Below, piece by piece: positions 1 to 7,127 of a stretch of DNA of 9,713 nt. Made by a program: the position numbers and the translations under genes. The stretch is from Candidatus Thiosymbion ectosymbiont of Robbea hypermnestra (GTDB lineage: Bacteria; Pseudomonadota; Gammaproteobacteria; Chromatiales; Chromatiaceae): NCBI GenBank assembly GCA_020443945.1, contig JAIZWN010000248.1, forward strand, positions 1 through 9,713, in the 5' to 3' direction. The first letter of the stretch is position 1. Each line of letters begins with the position of its first letter. Under the pieces are notes generated by a model. That model saw nothing but the letters and a program-made list of their open reading frames with translations, made no database searches and had not been told where the DNA came from.

Positions 1-218
1 CGCTCTCAGCGCGGCGAGAAGCGGCCAGATGCGAGGCGCGTGAGCGCAGGAATAGCCAGTCCTATTTCAAGCTCGCGCAACGAGGCAGATGGCTGTTTCT
101 CGCCGCGCCCGAAGGGAGCGCCCCCAAACGCGCCCAAGCGGCGTTACCGCGCTTGGCAATAGAGTGATCCCGGCGTGCGGTGCCTTGCCTGGGCGCGTTT
201 GGGGGGGCTCTGAGAGCG
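1..218. repeat. Nested fold-back (inverted-repeat) element upstream of glgB
   Basis: Three inverted-repeat pairs are nested here. CGCTCTCAG at 1-9 pairs with 210-218. GCGCGGCGAGAA at 9-20 pairs perfectly with 97-108, and that arm continues as an imperfect stem towards a tip near 49-68. CCCCCAAACGCGCCCA at 121-136 pairs perfectly (16 bp) with 190-205. The whole unit could fold into a two-armed cruciform closed by the outer 9-bp pair. No coding frame in it looks like a protein. It resembles a non-autonomous palindromic element (MITE or REP-cluster type), but I do not recognise a named family. The element may extend left of the window. The pairs are read directly from the sequence; the mobile-element interpretation is inference. 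Confidence 0.55.
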
Positions 219-525
219 TAAAATAGGGTGAAACGGGGCACTAACCTCCCACAAAACCCGTGGGCGACAGGTATAATTCGAGAATATGGGCAGATTTCCG
301 CCGCGAATTGTGTGATTATTATCGGATCGACGCCCGCGGGCATCCTGCGAAAATGCAAGGCGCCCGCCCGTTCAGGGTAAGGATGGCCTATTCTGTAGGA
401 TCGGGTAACCGATTGAGAATGCAGCGGAGTCGAGAAGAGTCAGGCATCACAGGTCGAGAAATCCCAGGACAGGAATTTTCCCAGGTCCCCCAAGTCGCCG
501 CCGTTTCGGACGAGGTATGATCGTA
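219..525 (+). other. Untranslated stretch upstream of glgB, no convincing gene
   Basis: This 307-nt stretch lies between the fold-back element and glgB. It holds a consensus-like -10 box near 272-277 and a short inverted repeat CCCAC (248-252) / GTGGG (260-264). A purine-rich GGACGAGG at 508-515 serves as the glgB ribosome binding site. An 86-codon open frame crosses it (GTG at 260, stop at 520) but shows no recognisable domain and overlaps the promoter-like box, so I do not call it a gene. If the -10 box is used, the glgB transcript would have a leader of about 240 nt. I see no recognisable riboswitch. Confidence 0.5.
272..277 (+). promoter_or_regulatory. Candidate -10 box (TATAAT) for glgB
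   Basis: A perfect TATAAT lies in a GC-rich surrounding, 249 nt before the chosen glgB start and just downstream of the fold-back element. No good -35 hexamer sits 16-18 nt upstream (the bases there are CCACAA or CACAAA), and there is no TG extension. It would therefore need an activator or be weak. This is a motif match only. Confidence 0.3.
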
Positions 526-2847
526 ATGAATACTCCAGAACTTTCCCCCGCGTTGCAGCAGCTCGTCGAGGCGCGGTATCACGACCCCTTCAGCTTGCTC
601 GGTCGGCATGAAGAGCCGGGGGGGCGGGTACGGGTACGGGTGCTCCTACCCCGCGCGGAGGAAGTCAGCATCGCCGAGGGCGGCCATCAGCTAGGGCGTA
701 TCGAGGGCACGGACCTTTTCGAATGGGAGGGGGCGGCCAAACAGCTACCCAAGCGCTATCGGATCATCTGGCGCGATGACGAGCACCATGAGCATATCGC
801 CCACGATCCTTACAGCTACCCGCCCCAGTTGCCGGATTTCGATATGCACCTGTTCGGCGAAGGCAAGCTCTGGCATGCCCATCGTCTGCTCGGGGCGCGG
901 GTGCACGATGTGGACGGTGTCGCCGGCGTGTTGTTTTCCGTCTGGGCCCCGAGCGCCGAGCGCGTCAGCGTCGTCGGTGATTTCAATCGGTGGGACGGTC
1001 GGACGCATGCGATGCGCGTCCATGGCAACGGGGTGTGGGAGATCTTCATCCCGGATCTGCCGGCGGGCATCGTGTACAAATATGAGATACGGGCCAAGAA
1101 CGGCGACATCTTCCTCAAATCCGATCCCTTCGGTCACCATTTCGAGTTGCGACCCAGCACCGCCTCTATCGTCGAGGCGCCGAGTCGGTTCGCATGGGGC
1201 GATGCCGACTGGCTCGCGCAACGCGCCGAGCACGACTGGCTGCATGAGCCCCTGTCCATCTACGAGGTCCACCTGGGTTCCTGGCAACGCGGCCCGGAGG
1301 GTGAGCTGCTCAACTACCGAGTCCTGGCCGAGCGCCTGGTCGCCTATGTCAAGGACCTGGGCTTCACCCATATCGAGCTTCTGCCGGTCACCGAACACCC
1401 GTTCGACGCCTCCTGGGGCTATCAGACCACCGGCTATTTCGCCCCCACCAGCCGCTTCGGCACGCCGGACGATTTTCGCTGGTTCGTGGACCATTGCCAC
1501 CAAAACGACATCGGCATCATCCTCGACTGGGTGCCGGCCCACTTCCCGAAGGACGCCCACGGCTTGGCCCGCTTCGACGGCACGGCCCTCTATGAGCACG
1601 AGGACCCACGGCTGGGCGAGCACCTGGACTGGTCCACCCTGATCTACAACTATGGGCGCTACGAGGTAAAAAACTTCCTGATCTCGAGCGCCCTGTTCTG
1701 GCTCGAGGAATTCCATCTCGACGGCCTCCGGGTAGACGCCGTGGCCTCCATGCTCTACCTGGACTACTCCCGCGAGGAGGGCCAGTGGATCCCGAACAAA
1801 TACGGTGGCCGCGAGAACCTGGAGGCCATCGATTTCATGCGCGAGCTCAACGAAGTCACCCACTCCCAGGTACCCGGAGTATTGGTGATGGCCGAGGAAT
1901 CCACCTCCTGGCCCCAGGTCACCAAACCCACCTACCTCGGTGGGCTGGGGTTCGATCTGAAATGGAACATGGGCTGGATGAACGACACCCTGGCCTACAT
2001 CGAGCATGAGACCGTCCATCGCCAATACCATCAGGACATGCTGACCTTCAGCATGCTCTACGCCTTCACCGAGAACTTCCTGCTCCCCTTCTCCCACGAC
2101 GAAGTAGTGCACGGCAAATGCTCCCTGCTCTACAAGATGCCCGGAGACGACTGGCAGCGTTTCGCCAACCTGCGCCTGATCTACGTCTATCTGTTCACCC
2201 ATCCGGGGAAAAAGCTCCTGTTCATGGGCAGCGAATTCGGCCAGGGCGAGGAATGGAACAGCGCCAACGTCCTCGACTGGTATCTGCTCGACTACCCGAA
2301 CCACCAGGGCATTCAAAGGCTGGTGCGCGACCTCAACCGGATCTACCGGAGCTATCCGGTCCTCTACACCCACGATTTCGACTGGGAAGGCTTCGAGTGG
2401 GTCGACTGTCACGACGCCCAGAACTCGGTCCTGATCTACCTGCGCCGGGTCAAGGAAGACTTCCTGGTCGTAGCGATCAACTTCACCCCGGTGCCCCGGG
2501 AAGACTATCGGATCGGGGTACCCGCGGCCGGCGTCTACAAGGAGGTCCTGAACTCCGATGCCGTGGACTACTTCGGCAGCGGCGCCGGCAATGGTCACCG
2601 GGAGCTCAAGACCGAAGAAACAGAGTGGATGGGACGCCCCCACGCCCTCAACATCACCCTGCCGCCGCTGGCCGGCATCGTCCTGAAGCTCGAACAGCCC
2701 GAGCCCAAGCCTGAACCCGAACCGACGACAAAGGATATGGACAAGCGGCCAAATGTCGAAGACACACCGCGGGCCAAAAACGCGGACAAACAAGCGGTCG
2801 CTACGGCAGCGGATCAAATAGCCGACGACGGGGGCCGGGAGACCTGA
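526..2847 (+). CDS. glgB: 1,4-alpha-glucan branching enzyme GlgB, with C-terminal low-complexity tail
   Basis: This cytoplasmic GH13 enzyme cuts an alpha-1,4 chain and rejoins it by an alpha-1,6 link, creating glycogen branches. An N-terminal domain (about residues 1-110) is followed by a CBM48 domain (about 136-212, with WAPSAERVSVVGDFNRWD), the catalytic barrel and a C-terminal beta domain. The catalytic residues are visible: nucleophile D404 in DGLRVDAV, acid/base E457 in MAEEST, and H524-D525 in SHDEVVHGK. They sit one residue from the E. coli positions D405, E458 and D526. I chose the ATG at 526 because GGACGAGG (508-515) is 10 nt away; the in-frame ATG at 517 is only 1 nt from it and would add three residues. 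The enzyme core ends near residue 724 (E. coli GlgB has 728 residues). Residues 725-773 are an extra hydrophilic tail starting PEPKPEPEP, probably disordered. Downstream genes complete a GlgE-type glucan pathway. Confidence 0.97.
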   Translation: MNTPELSPALQQLVEARYHDPFSLLGRHEEPGGRVRVRVLLPRAEEVSIAEGGHQLGRIEGTDLFEWEGAAKQLPKRYRIIWRDDEHHEHIAHDPYSYPPQLPDFDMHLFGEGKLWHAHRLLGARVHDVDGVAGVLFSVWAPSAERVSVVGDFNRWDGRTHAMRVHGNGVWEIFIPDLPAGIVYKYEIRAKNGDIFLKSDPFGHHFELRPSTASIVEAPSRFAWGDADWLAQRAEHDWLHEPLSIYEVHLGSWQRGPEGELLNYRVLAERLVAYVKDLGFTHIELLPVTEHPFDASWGYQTTGYFAPTSRFGTPDDFRWFVDHCHQNDIGIILDWVPAHFPKDAHGLARFDGTALYEHEDPRLGEHLDWSTLIYNYGRYEVKNFLISSALFWLEEFHLDGLRVDAVASMLYLDYSREEGQWIPNKYGGRENLEAIDFMRELNEVTHSQVPGVLVMAEESTSWPQVTKPTYLGGLGFDLKWNMGWMNDTLAYIEHETVHRQYHQDMLTFSMLYAFTENFLLPFSHDEVVHGKCSLLYKMPGDDWQRFANLRLIYVYLFTHPGKKLLFMGSEFGQGEEWNSANVLDWYLLDYPNHQGIQRLVRDLNRIYRSYPVLYTHDFDWEGFEWVDCHDAQNSVLIYLRRVKEDFLVVAINFTPVPREDYRIGVPAAGVYKEVLNSDAVDYFGSGAGNGHRELKTEETEWMGRPHALNITLPPLAGIVLKLEQPEPKPEPEPTTKDMDKRPNVEDTPRAKNADKQAVATAADQIADDGGRET

Positions 2848-2881
2848 AATGCCGAGTACCCCGACATAAAAACCATTTCCT

Positions 2882-3066
2882 GCCGCAAATCAACGCGAAC
2901 CAACGCAAATGGAATCGATTCCAAATCCGCGTCCATCTGCACTCATTGACGGTAAAAGGCGGAACCGCCGAAGTTCGGATCGAGTATGGGAAAAATGATC
3001 CGGTTGCCTCTAAAGGTCATGGAATCCTTTGCGACCGATTTGCGTTCATTCGCGTTCATTTGCGGC
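2882..3066. repeat. 10-nt-periodic inverted repeat between glgB and glgM
   Basis: A 29-nt arm at 2882-2910 and its reverse complement at 3038-3066 match at 26 of 29 positions. Each arm is built of near-10-nt steps of the type ATTTGCGTTC / ATTCGCGTTC / ATTTGCGGCT. A third, more diverged copy in the rightward orientation is seen at 2925-2955. A perfect 12-nt palindrome GGAATCGATTCC (2911-2922) adjoins the left arm. The rest of the 273-nt gap has no gene I can support. A related-looking stretch recurs at 8878-8908. From memory, such GCGTTCAT-type periodic repeats are dispersed in several proteobacterial genomes; that point is recall, not shown here. Confidence 0.6.
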
Positions 3067-3120
3067 TAACAAGAATTCCCATCAGAAGCGTTCGTACTTC
3101 CCGGCGGTCGAGGACTATCC

Positions 3121-4356
3121 ATGAAGATCGGCATTCTCACCAACGAATATCCGCCGCATGTCTATGGCGGGGCGGGCGTCAGTGTAGAGTACCTGACCGA
3201 TGAACTCTGCAAGCTCGACCAGGGGCGACATACCGTAAAAGTCCTGTGCTTCGGCGAACAAAAAGCGCAACGGGACAACCTCTCGGTATCCGGAGTCGAC
3301 CCCGCGCTGGAATTCCACACCATAGACCCCCGCCATCGCAAATTCCTCGAAACCCTGCTGAACGACCTGGTCATGGCCGGCGAGCTATCCGACGTGGACA
3401 TCGTGCACTGCCACACCTGGTACAGCCACCTGGCCGGGATGCTGGTCAAACAGCTACTCCAGATCCCCATGGTCCTCACGACCCACTCCCTGGAGCCGCA
3501 TCGGCCCTGGAAAGTCGAGCAGCTGGGCACCGCCTACCACGCCAGCTCATGGGTCGAGCGCACCGCCTACCAGAACGCGGACGGCGTAATCGCCGTCTCC
3601 CGCGCCATGCGGGACGACGTCCACAAACTGTACCAAGTGCCGCCGGAACGCATCGGCATCATCCACAACGGCATCGACCTCGCCCAATACAAGCCCACCC
3701 CCGACCCGCAAGTGTTGGACCGCTACGGCATCGACCGCCAGACCCCCTACCTCCTGTTCGTCGGGCGCATCACCCGGCAAAAAGGCATCATCCACCTGGT
3801 CAACGCCATCCGCGCCATCGATGCGGGAGCACAGATCGTCCTCTGCGCCGGCGCCCCCGACACCCCGGAAATCGGCAAAGAAATGAAACAGGCGGTAGAC
3901 AAAGCCAGGACACACACCGCCAACCCGATCATCTGGATCCCCGAAATGCTGCCGAAAGAAGAAATCGTGCCCCTCTACTCACAGGCCGCGGTCTTCGTCT
4001 GTCCCTCCGTCTACGAACCCTTCGGCATCATCAACCTCGAGGCCATGGCCTGCGAGACCCCGGTAGTCGCCTCCCAGGTCGGCGGTATCCCCGAAGTCGT
4101 GATTCCCGACCAGACCGGCCTGCTCGTCCCGCTCGACCCGCGCAGCGAAATCGACGTAGAGCCGGCCAACCCCCAACGCTTCTCGGCCGACCTCGCCGAG
4201 GCGATCAACCGCCTGCTCCGGGACCCACAAGCCAGTCGCGAAATGGGCAAACGGGCCAGAAGGCGGGTCGAAGAACACTTCAGTTGGACCAGCATCGCGG
4301 TAAAAACCCTCGGCTTCTACCAGCAAACACTCGAGCATAGGGGGCGCAAGCAGTGA
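3121..4356 (+). CDS. glgM: GT4 glycosyltransferase, GlgM / actinobacterial-type GlgA (maltose-1-phosphate synthase or glycogen synthase)
   Basis: This 411-residue retaining GT-B enzyme belongs to family GT4, not to the GT5 family of E. coli GlgA (about 477 residues). It strongly resembles the corynebacterial/mycobacterial 'GlgA' (Rv1212c type), sharing THSLEPHRPWKVEQLG, SSWVERTAYQNADGVIAVS and LCAGAPDTP. Landmarks are the N-terminal YGGAG loop (residues 15-19), R216 and K221 in GRITRQKG, which bind the nucleotide-sugar phosphates, and the E-X7-E pair E299/E307 in EPFGIINLE. Mycobacterial homologues make maltose-1-phosphate from ADP-glucose and glucose-1-phosphate. The glgE gene overlapping its 3' end supports that role here, though direct glycogen synthesis cannot be excluded. 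GAGG (3110-3113) lies 7 nt before the ATG. The stop overlaps the glgE start (GTGA), so the two genes are translationally coupled. The gene symbol follows the GlgE-pathway naming; many databases would call it glgA. Confidence 0.88.
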   Translation: MKIGILTNEYPPHVYGGAGVSVEYLTDELCKLDQGRHTVKVLCFGEQKAQRDNLSVSGVDPALEFHTIDPRHRKFLETLLNDLVMAGELSDVDIVHCHTWYSHLAGMLVKQLLQIPMVLTTHSLEPHRPWKVEQLGTAYHASSWVERTAYQNADGVIAVSRAMRDDVHKLYQVPPERIGIIHNGIDLAQYKPTPDPQVLDRYGIDRQTPYLLFVGRITRQKGIIHLVNAIRAIDAGAQIVLCAGAPDTPEIGKEMKQAVDKARTHTANPIIWIPEMLPKEEIVPLYSQAAVFVCPSVYEPFGIINLEAMACETPVVASQVGGIPEVVIPDQTGLLVPLDPRSEIDVEPANPQRFSADLAEAINRLLRDPQASREMGKRARRRVEEHFSWTSIAVKTLGFYQQTLEHRGRKQ

Positions 4357-6887
4357 CTCGCAAATCAGGCACCACCCGTTCCACGTCAGAGGCCAGGCAC
4401 CCAACCAAGACAGACGGGACCACCTCGGCACCCAAACCCGAAACCACAAGCGCCGTTGCAAAGACCAAGCGCCCGGCTACAACGGACGGGGCCACCTCGG
4501 CGCCCAAACCCGCAGCCACGGACTCCGCTACAAAGACCGAACGCCCAGCCAAGACAGACGGGGCCACCCCGGCGCCCAAACCCGCGGCCACGGGCTCCGC
4601 CTTAGAGACCGAACGCCCAGCCAAGACAGACGGGGCCACCGCGGCGCCCAAACCCGCAGCCACGGACTCCGCCTCGGAAACCGAACGCCCAGCCAAGACG
4701 GACGGGACCACCCCGGCGCCCAAACCCGCAGCCACGGACTCCGCTACAAAGACCGAACGCCCAGCCAAAACGGACGGGACCACCCCGGCGCCCAAACCCG
4801 CAGCCACGGACTCCGCCTCGGAAACCGAACGCCCAGCCAAGACGGACGGGGCCACCCCGGCGCCCAAACCCGCAGCCACGGATTCCGTTGCGGAAAAACC
4901 GCCGACCAAACGCCGCAATCGCGTCCAGATCAGCGGGATACAACCCGAGATCGAAGACGGTCGTTACCCCATCAAGCGCATCGTAGACGACGTAATCGAA
5001 ATAACCGCCGACATCGTGGCGGACGGCCACAACGCCTTGGCCGCCGTACTCCTCTACAAAGAGGAAACCCAATCCGAATGGTCCGAGCTCCCGATGGAGC
5101 ACCACATCAATGATCGCTGGCAAGCACAGCTCAGACTGAACCGGCTCGGACGTTGGCAATACACCATCGAGGCCTGGATCGACAACTTCGCCTCCTGGCA
5201 ACGCGACCTCGAAAAACGGGTCAACGCCGCCCAAGACATCGCCATCGACCTTTTGATCGGATTAGACCTCGTCAAACAGGCCGCCACAGGCGCGGCGGCA
5301 GAAGACAAAGACGCCTTCTCCCGCTGTATCGAAGCCGTCGGCAACAAACAGAACATCGCCGAAGCCATCAAAGTCGCCCTCTCCGACGAACTGGCCGACC
5401 TCATGCAACGCCACCCCGAACGGCAATACGCCACCCGATACAAAGCCGTCCTCCCAATCGTCGTCGACCCCAAGCAGGCCCAATTCAGCGCCTGGTACGA
5501 AACCTTCCCGCGCTCCTGCAGCCCCCACCCCGGCGCCCACGGCAACTTCAACGACCTCATCGCCCGCCTGCCCTACATCGCCGAAATGGGCTTCGACGTC
5601 CTCTACCTGCCCCCCATCCACCCCATCGGCCAAACCCACCGCAAAGGCAAAAACAACAACCCGACCAGCGAGCCCGACGACGTCGGCAGCCCCTGGGCCA
5701 TCGGTTCCGCGGAAGGCGGCCACAAAGCCATCCACCCCCAGCTCGGCACCCTGGACGACTTCCGCAAACTCATCGCCCAAGCCAAGGTCTTCGGCATCTC
5801 CGTCGCCCTCGACCTCGCCTTCCAATGCTCACCCGACCACCCCTACGTCAAAGAACACCCCGAATGGTTCCGGATGCGGCCGGACAACACCATCCAATAC
5901 GCCGAAAATCCACCCAAAAAATACCAGGACATCTACCCCCTCGAATTCCAATCCCCCGCCTGGGAAACCCTCTGGGAAGAACTGCGGCAAGTCGTCCTCT
6001 ACTGGGTCGAACAAGGCGTGCGCATCTTCCGGGTCGACAACCCCCACACCAAAGACTTCTCCTTTTGGGAATGGCTCATCGAAAGCGTCAAAAAAGAAGC
6101 CCCGGACACCATCTTCCTCGCCGAAGCCTTCACCCGCCCCAAACTCATGAGCCAGCTCGCCAAACTCGGCTTCACCCAATCCTACACCTACTTCGCCTGG
6201 CGCAACTCCAAATGGGAACTGGAAAACTACCTCGCCACCCTCACCACCACCGACCTCAAAGAATACTTCCGGCCCAACTTCTGGCCCAACACCCCCGACA
6301 TCCTCAACGACTACCTACAAGTCGGCGGCCAACCGGCCTTCAAAGTACGGCTGGTACTCGCCGCCACCCTCTCCAGCAGCTACGGCATCTACGGCCCCCC
6401 CTTCGAGCTCTGTGACGGCCTGCCGGTAGAAATCGGCAGCGAAGAATACATGAACTCGGAAAAATACCAGCTCCGCAGTTGGAACCTCGACGAACCCCAC
6501 AACCTCAAGCACTACATCGCCCAGATAAACAAAATCCGCCGCGAAAACGCCGTACTCCAATCCAACAACAACCTCAAGTTCTACCCCGTCGACAACGAAA
6601 ACATCATCTGCTACGGCAAACACAGCGACGACCTCTCCGAAATCCTCATCATCACCGTCAACCTCGACCCCAACTGGGCCCAATCCGGCTGGCTGGAACT
6701 ACCCATCGACGAATTCGACCTCCCCGCGGGAAAACCCTTCCAAGTCCACGACCTCCTCGACAACCGGCGCTACCTGTGGACCGGCGGCCGCAACTTCGTC
6801 CAGCTCGAACCCCACACCACACCCGCCCACATCTTCCGCCTGCGCCGCTACCAGCGTAGCGAACGCGACTTTGACTACTACTTCTGA
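4353..6887 (+). CDS. glgE: Alpha-1,4-glucan:maltose-1-phosphate maltosyltransferase GlgE with repeat-bearing N-terminal extension
   Basis: This GH13_3 enzyme transfers maltose from alpha-maltose-1-phosphate to the end of an alpha-1,4-glucan. The family is usually about 650-700 residues; this protein has 844. Residues 14-181 are seven 24-residue repeats and form an extra, probably disordered arm. The GlgE N-terminal domain starts near residue 188 and the catalytic barrel near 380 (WYETFPRS at 381-388, LYLPPIHPIG at 417-426). The predicted nucleophile is D562 in RVDNPHTK, the acid/base E591 in LAEAFTRP, and D649 in NTPDIL is the third acidic residue. The 29-residue spacing from D562 to E591 equals that of D394 and E423 in Streptomyces coelicolor GlgE. 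The start is a GTG overlapping the glgM stop, with AGGGGG (4339-4344) 8 nt upstream. No internal Met precedes the conserved part, so the extension is very likely translated. Codon third positions are strongly C-biased. Confidence 0.95.
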   Translation: MTRKSGTTRSTSEARHPTKTDGTTSAPKPETTSAVAKTKRPATTDGATSAPKPAATDSATKTERPAKTDGATPAPKPAATGSALETERPAKTDGATAAPKPAATDSASETERPAKTDGTTPAPKPAATDSATKTERPAKTDGTTPAPKPAATDSASETERPAKTDGATPAPKPAATDSVAEKPPTKRRNRVQISGIQPEIEDGRYPIKRIVDDVIEITADIVADGHNALAAVLLYKEETQSEWSELPMEHHINDRWQAQLRLNRLGRWQYTIEAWIDNFASWQRDLEKRVNAAQDIAIDLLIGLDLVKQAATGAAAEDKDAFSRCIEAVGNKQNIAEAIKVALSDELADLMQRHPERQYATRYKAVLPIVVDPKQAQFSAWYETFPRSCSPHPGAHGNFNDLIARLPYIAEMGFDVLYLPPIHPIGQTHRKGKNNNPTSEPDDVGSPWAIGSAEGGHKAIHPQLGTLDDFRKLIAQAKVFGISVALDLAFQCSPDHPYVKEHPEWFRMRPDNTIQYAENPPKKYQDIYPLEFQSPAWETLWEELRQVVLYWVEQGVRIFRVDNPHTKDFSFWEWLIESVKKEAPDTIFLAEAFTRPKLMSQLAKLGFTQSYTYFAWRNSKWELENYLATLTTTDLKEYFRPNFWPNTPDILNDYLQVGGQPAFKVRLVLAATLSSSYGIYGPPFELCDGLPVEIGSEEYMNSEKYQLRSWNLDEPHNLKHYIAQINKIRRENAVLQSNNNLKFYPVDNENIICYGKHSDDLSEILIITVNLDPNWAQSGWLELPIDEFDLPAGKPFQVHDLLDNRRYLWTGGRNFVQLEPHTTPAHIFRLRRYQRSERDFDYYF
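4392..4895 (+). repeat. Coding tandem repeat: seven 72-bp units (24 aa each) in glgE
   Basis: The 5' part of glgE is seven direct 72-bp units in frame. The first (4392-4463) is degenerate; the next six (4464-4895) are nearly identical at DNA and protein level. The consensus unit reads TERPAKTDGATPAPKPAATD followed by SASE or SATK. Variation is mostly A/T at unit position 10 and in the last four residues. High DNA identity together with a multiple-of-3 length is what is expected of a minisatellite that changes copy number without breaking the frame. The composition (Pro, Ala, Thr, Lys, Asp; no aromatic residue) predicts an extended disordered arm. Confidence 0.95.
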
Positions 6888-6911
6888 GGTTACCTCCGGT
6901 TCGTCAGGTTT

Positions 6912-7018
6912 ATTCTACTTTGCCACATTCGGGGTAACCTGCTGACCTTTCTGGACCTCACCGTCTGGCAGATTCCTTATACACCAGTAGGCCACCATGG
7001 AATGTGACAAAGTAGAAT
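6912..7018. mobile_element. MITE-like element with 18-bp terminal inverted repeats
   Basis: ATTCTACTTTGCCACATT (6912-6929) and AATGTGACAAAGTAGAAT (7001-7018) are inverted copies differing at one base. They bound a 107-bp non-coding unit. A 7-bp pair GGTTACC (6888-6894) / GGTAACC (6933-6939) lies just outside and inside the left end. No clear target-site duplication is visible: the flanks read GGTTT on the left and TGGTATA on the right. The unit lies 24 nt after the glgE stop and marks the change to AT-richer accessory DNA. It could instead be a transcription terminator-like structure, but it lacks a T-run and the loop would be 71 nt. Confidence 0.5.
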
Positions 7019-7027
7019 TGGTATAAT
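7019..7027 (+). promoter_or_regulatory. Extended -10 promoter (TGGTATAAT)
   Basis: TGG followed by a perfect TATAAT gives a consensus extended -10 element directly outside the right terminal repeat of the MITE-like unit. It points at the vapC remnant and the antitoxin gene, 101 nt upstream of the vapC ATG. A TTGACA-like GTGACA (7004-7009) lies within the terminal repeat but only 12 nt away, too close to act as its -35. Extended -10 promoters often work without a good -35. Confidence 0.45.
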
Positions 7028-7047
7028 CATTTAATCTCTATCTCGTC

Positions 7048-7069
7048 ATTCCGGCTGAAATGCCGGAAT
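7048..7069. repeat. dRS3-like hairpin repeat
   Basis: ATTCCGGC (7048-7055) and GCCGGAAT (7062-7069) form a perfect 8-bp stem with a 6-nt loop, in the context CGTCATTCCGGC...GCCGGAATCCAG. This matches the general form of the widespread ATTCC(N)GGAAT dispersed repeats, of which the neisserial dRS3 is the best known. No T-run follows, so it is a poor terminator candidate. Confidence 0.55.
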
Positions 7070-7127
7070 CCAGACGCCAGGGAAGGCAAAAACAGTGGGG
7101 GTCTGATTATGTGGAGACGTTATCCAA

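Noticed and set aside
260..520. 86-codon plus-strand frame before glgB
   Set aside because: It has a GTG start without a ribosome binding site, no recognisable motif, overlaps the candidate -10 box and overlaps the start of glgB.
745..2817. 690-codon open frame on the minus strand, antisense to glgB
   Set aside because: It is the antisense shadow of a GC-rich gene with conserved GlgB catalytic motifs on the plus strand. Its translation has no recognisable domain and no ribosome binding site.
4464..4895. Regular 72-bp direct repeats considered as a CRISPR-like array
   Set aside because: Units are contiguous, lack variable spacers, and are in frame within glgE.
4280..4918. Minus-strand frame with a striking 24-residue repeat (AESVAAGLGAGV type)
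   Set aside because: The repeat only mirrors the 72-bp coding repeat of glgE read backwards. The glgE frame continues into a conserved enzyme, whereas this frame does not.
6888..6898. GAGGTTACCTC after the glgE stop as a terminator hairpin
   Set aside because: The stem is 5 bp with a 1-nt loop and no T-run, so it cannot form a usable rho-independent terminator.
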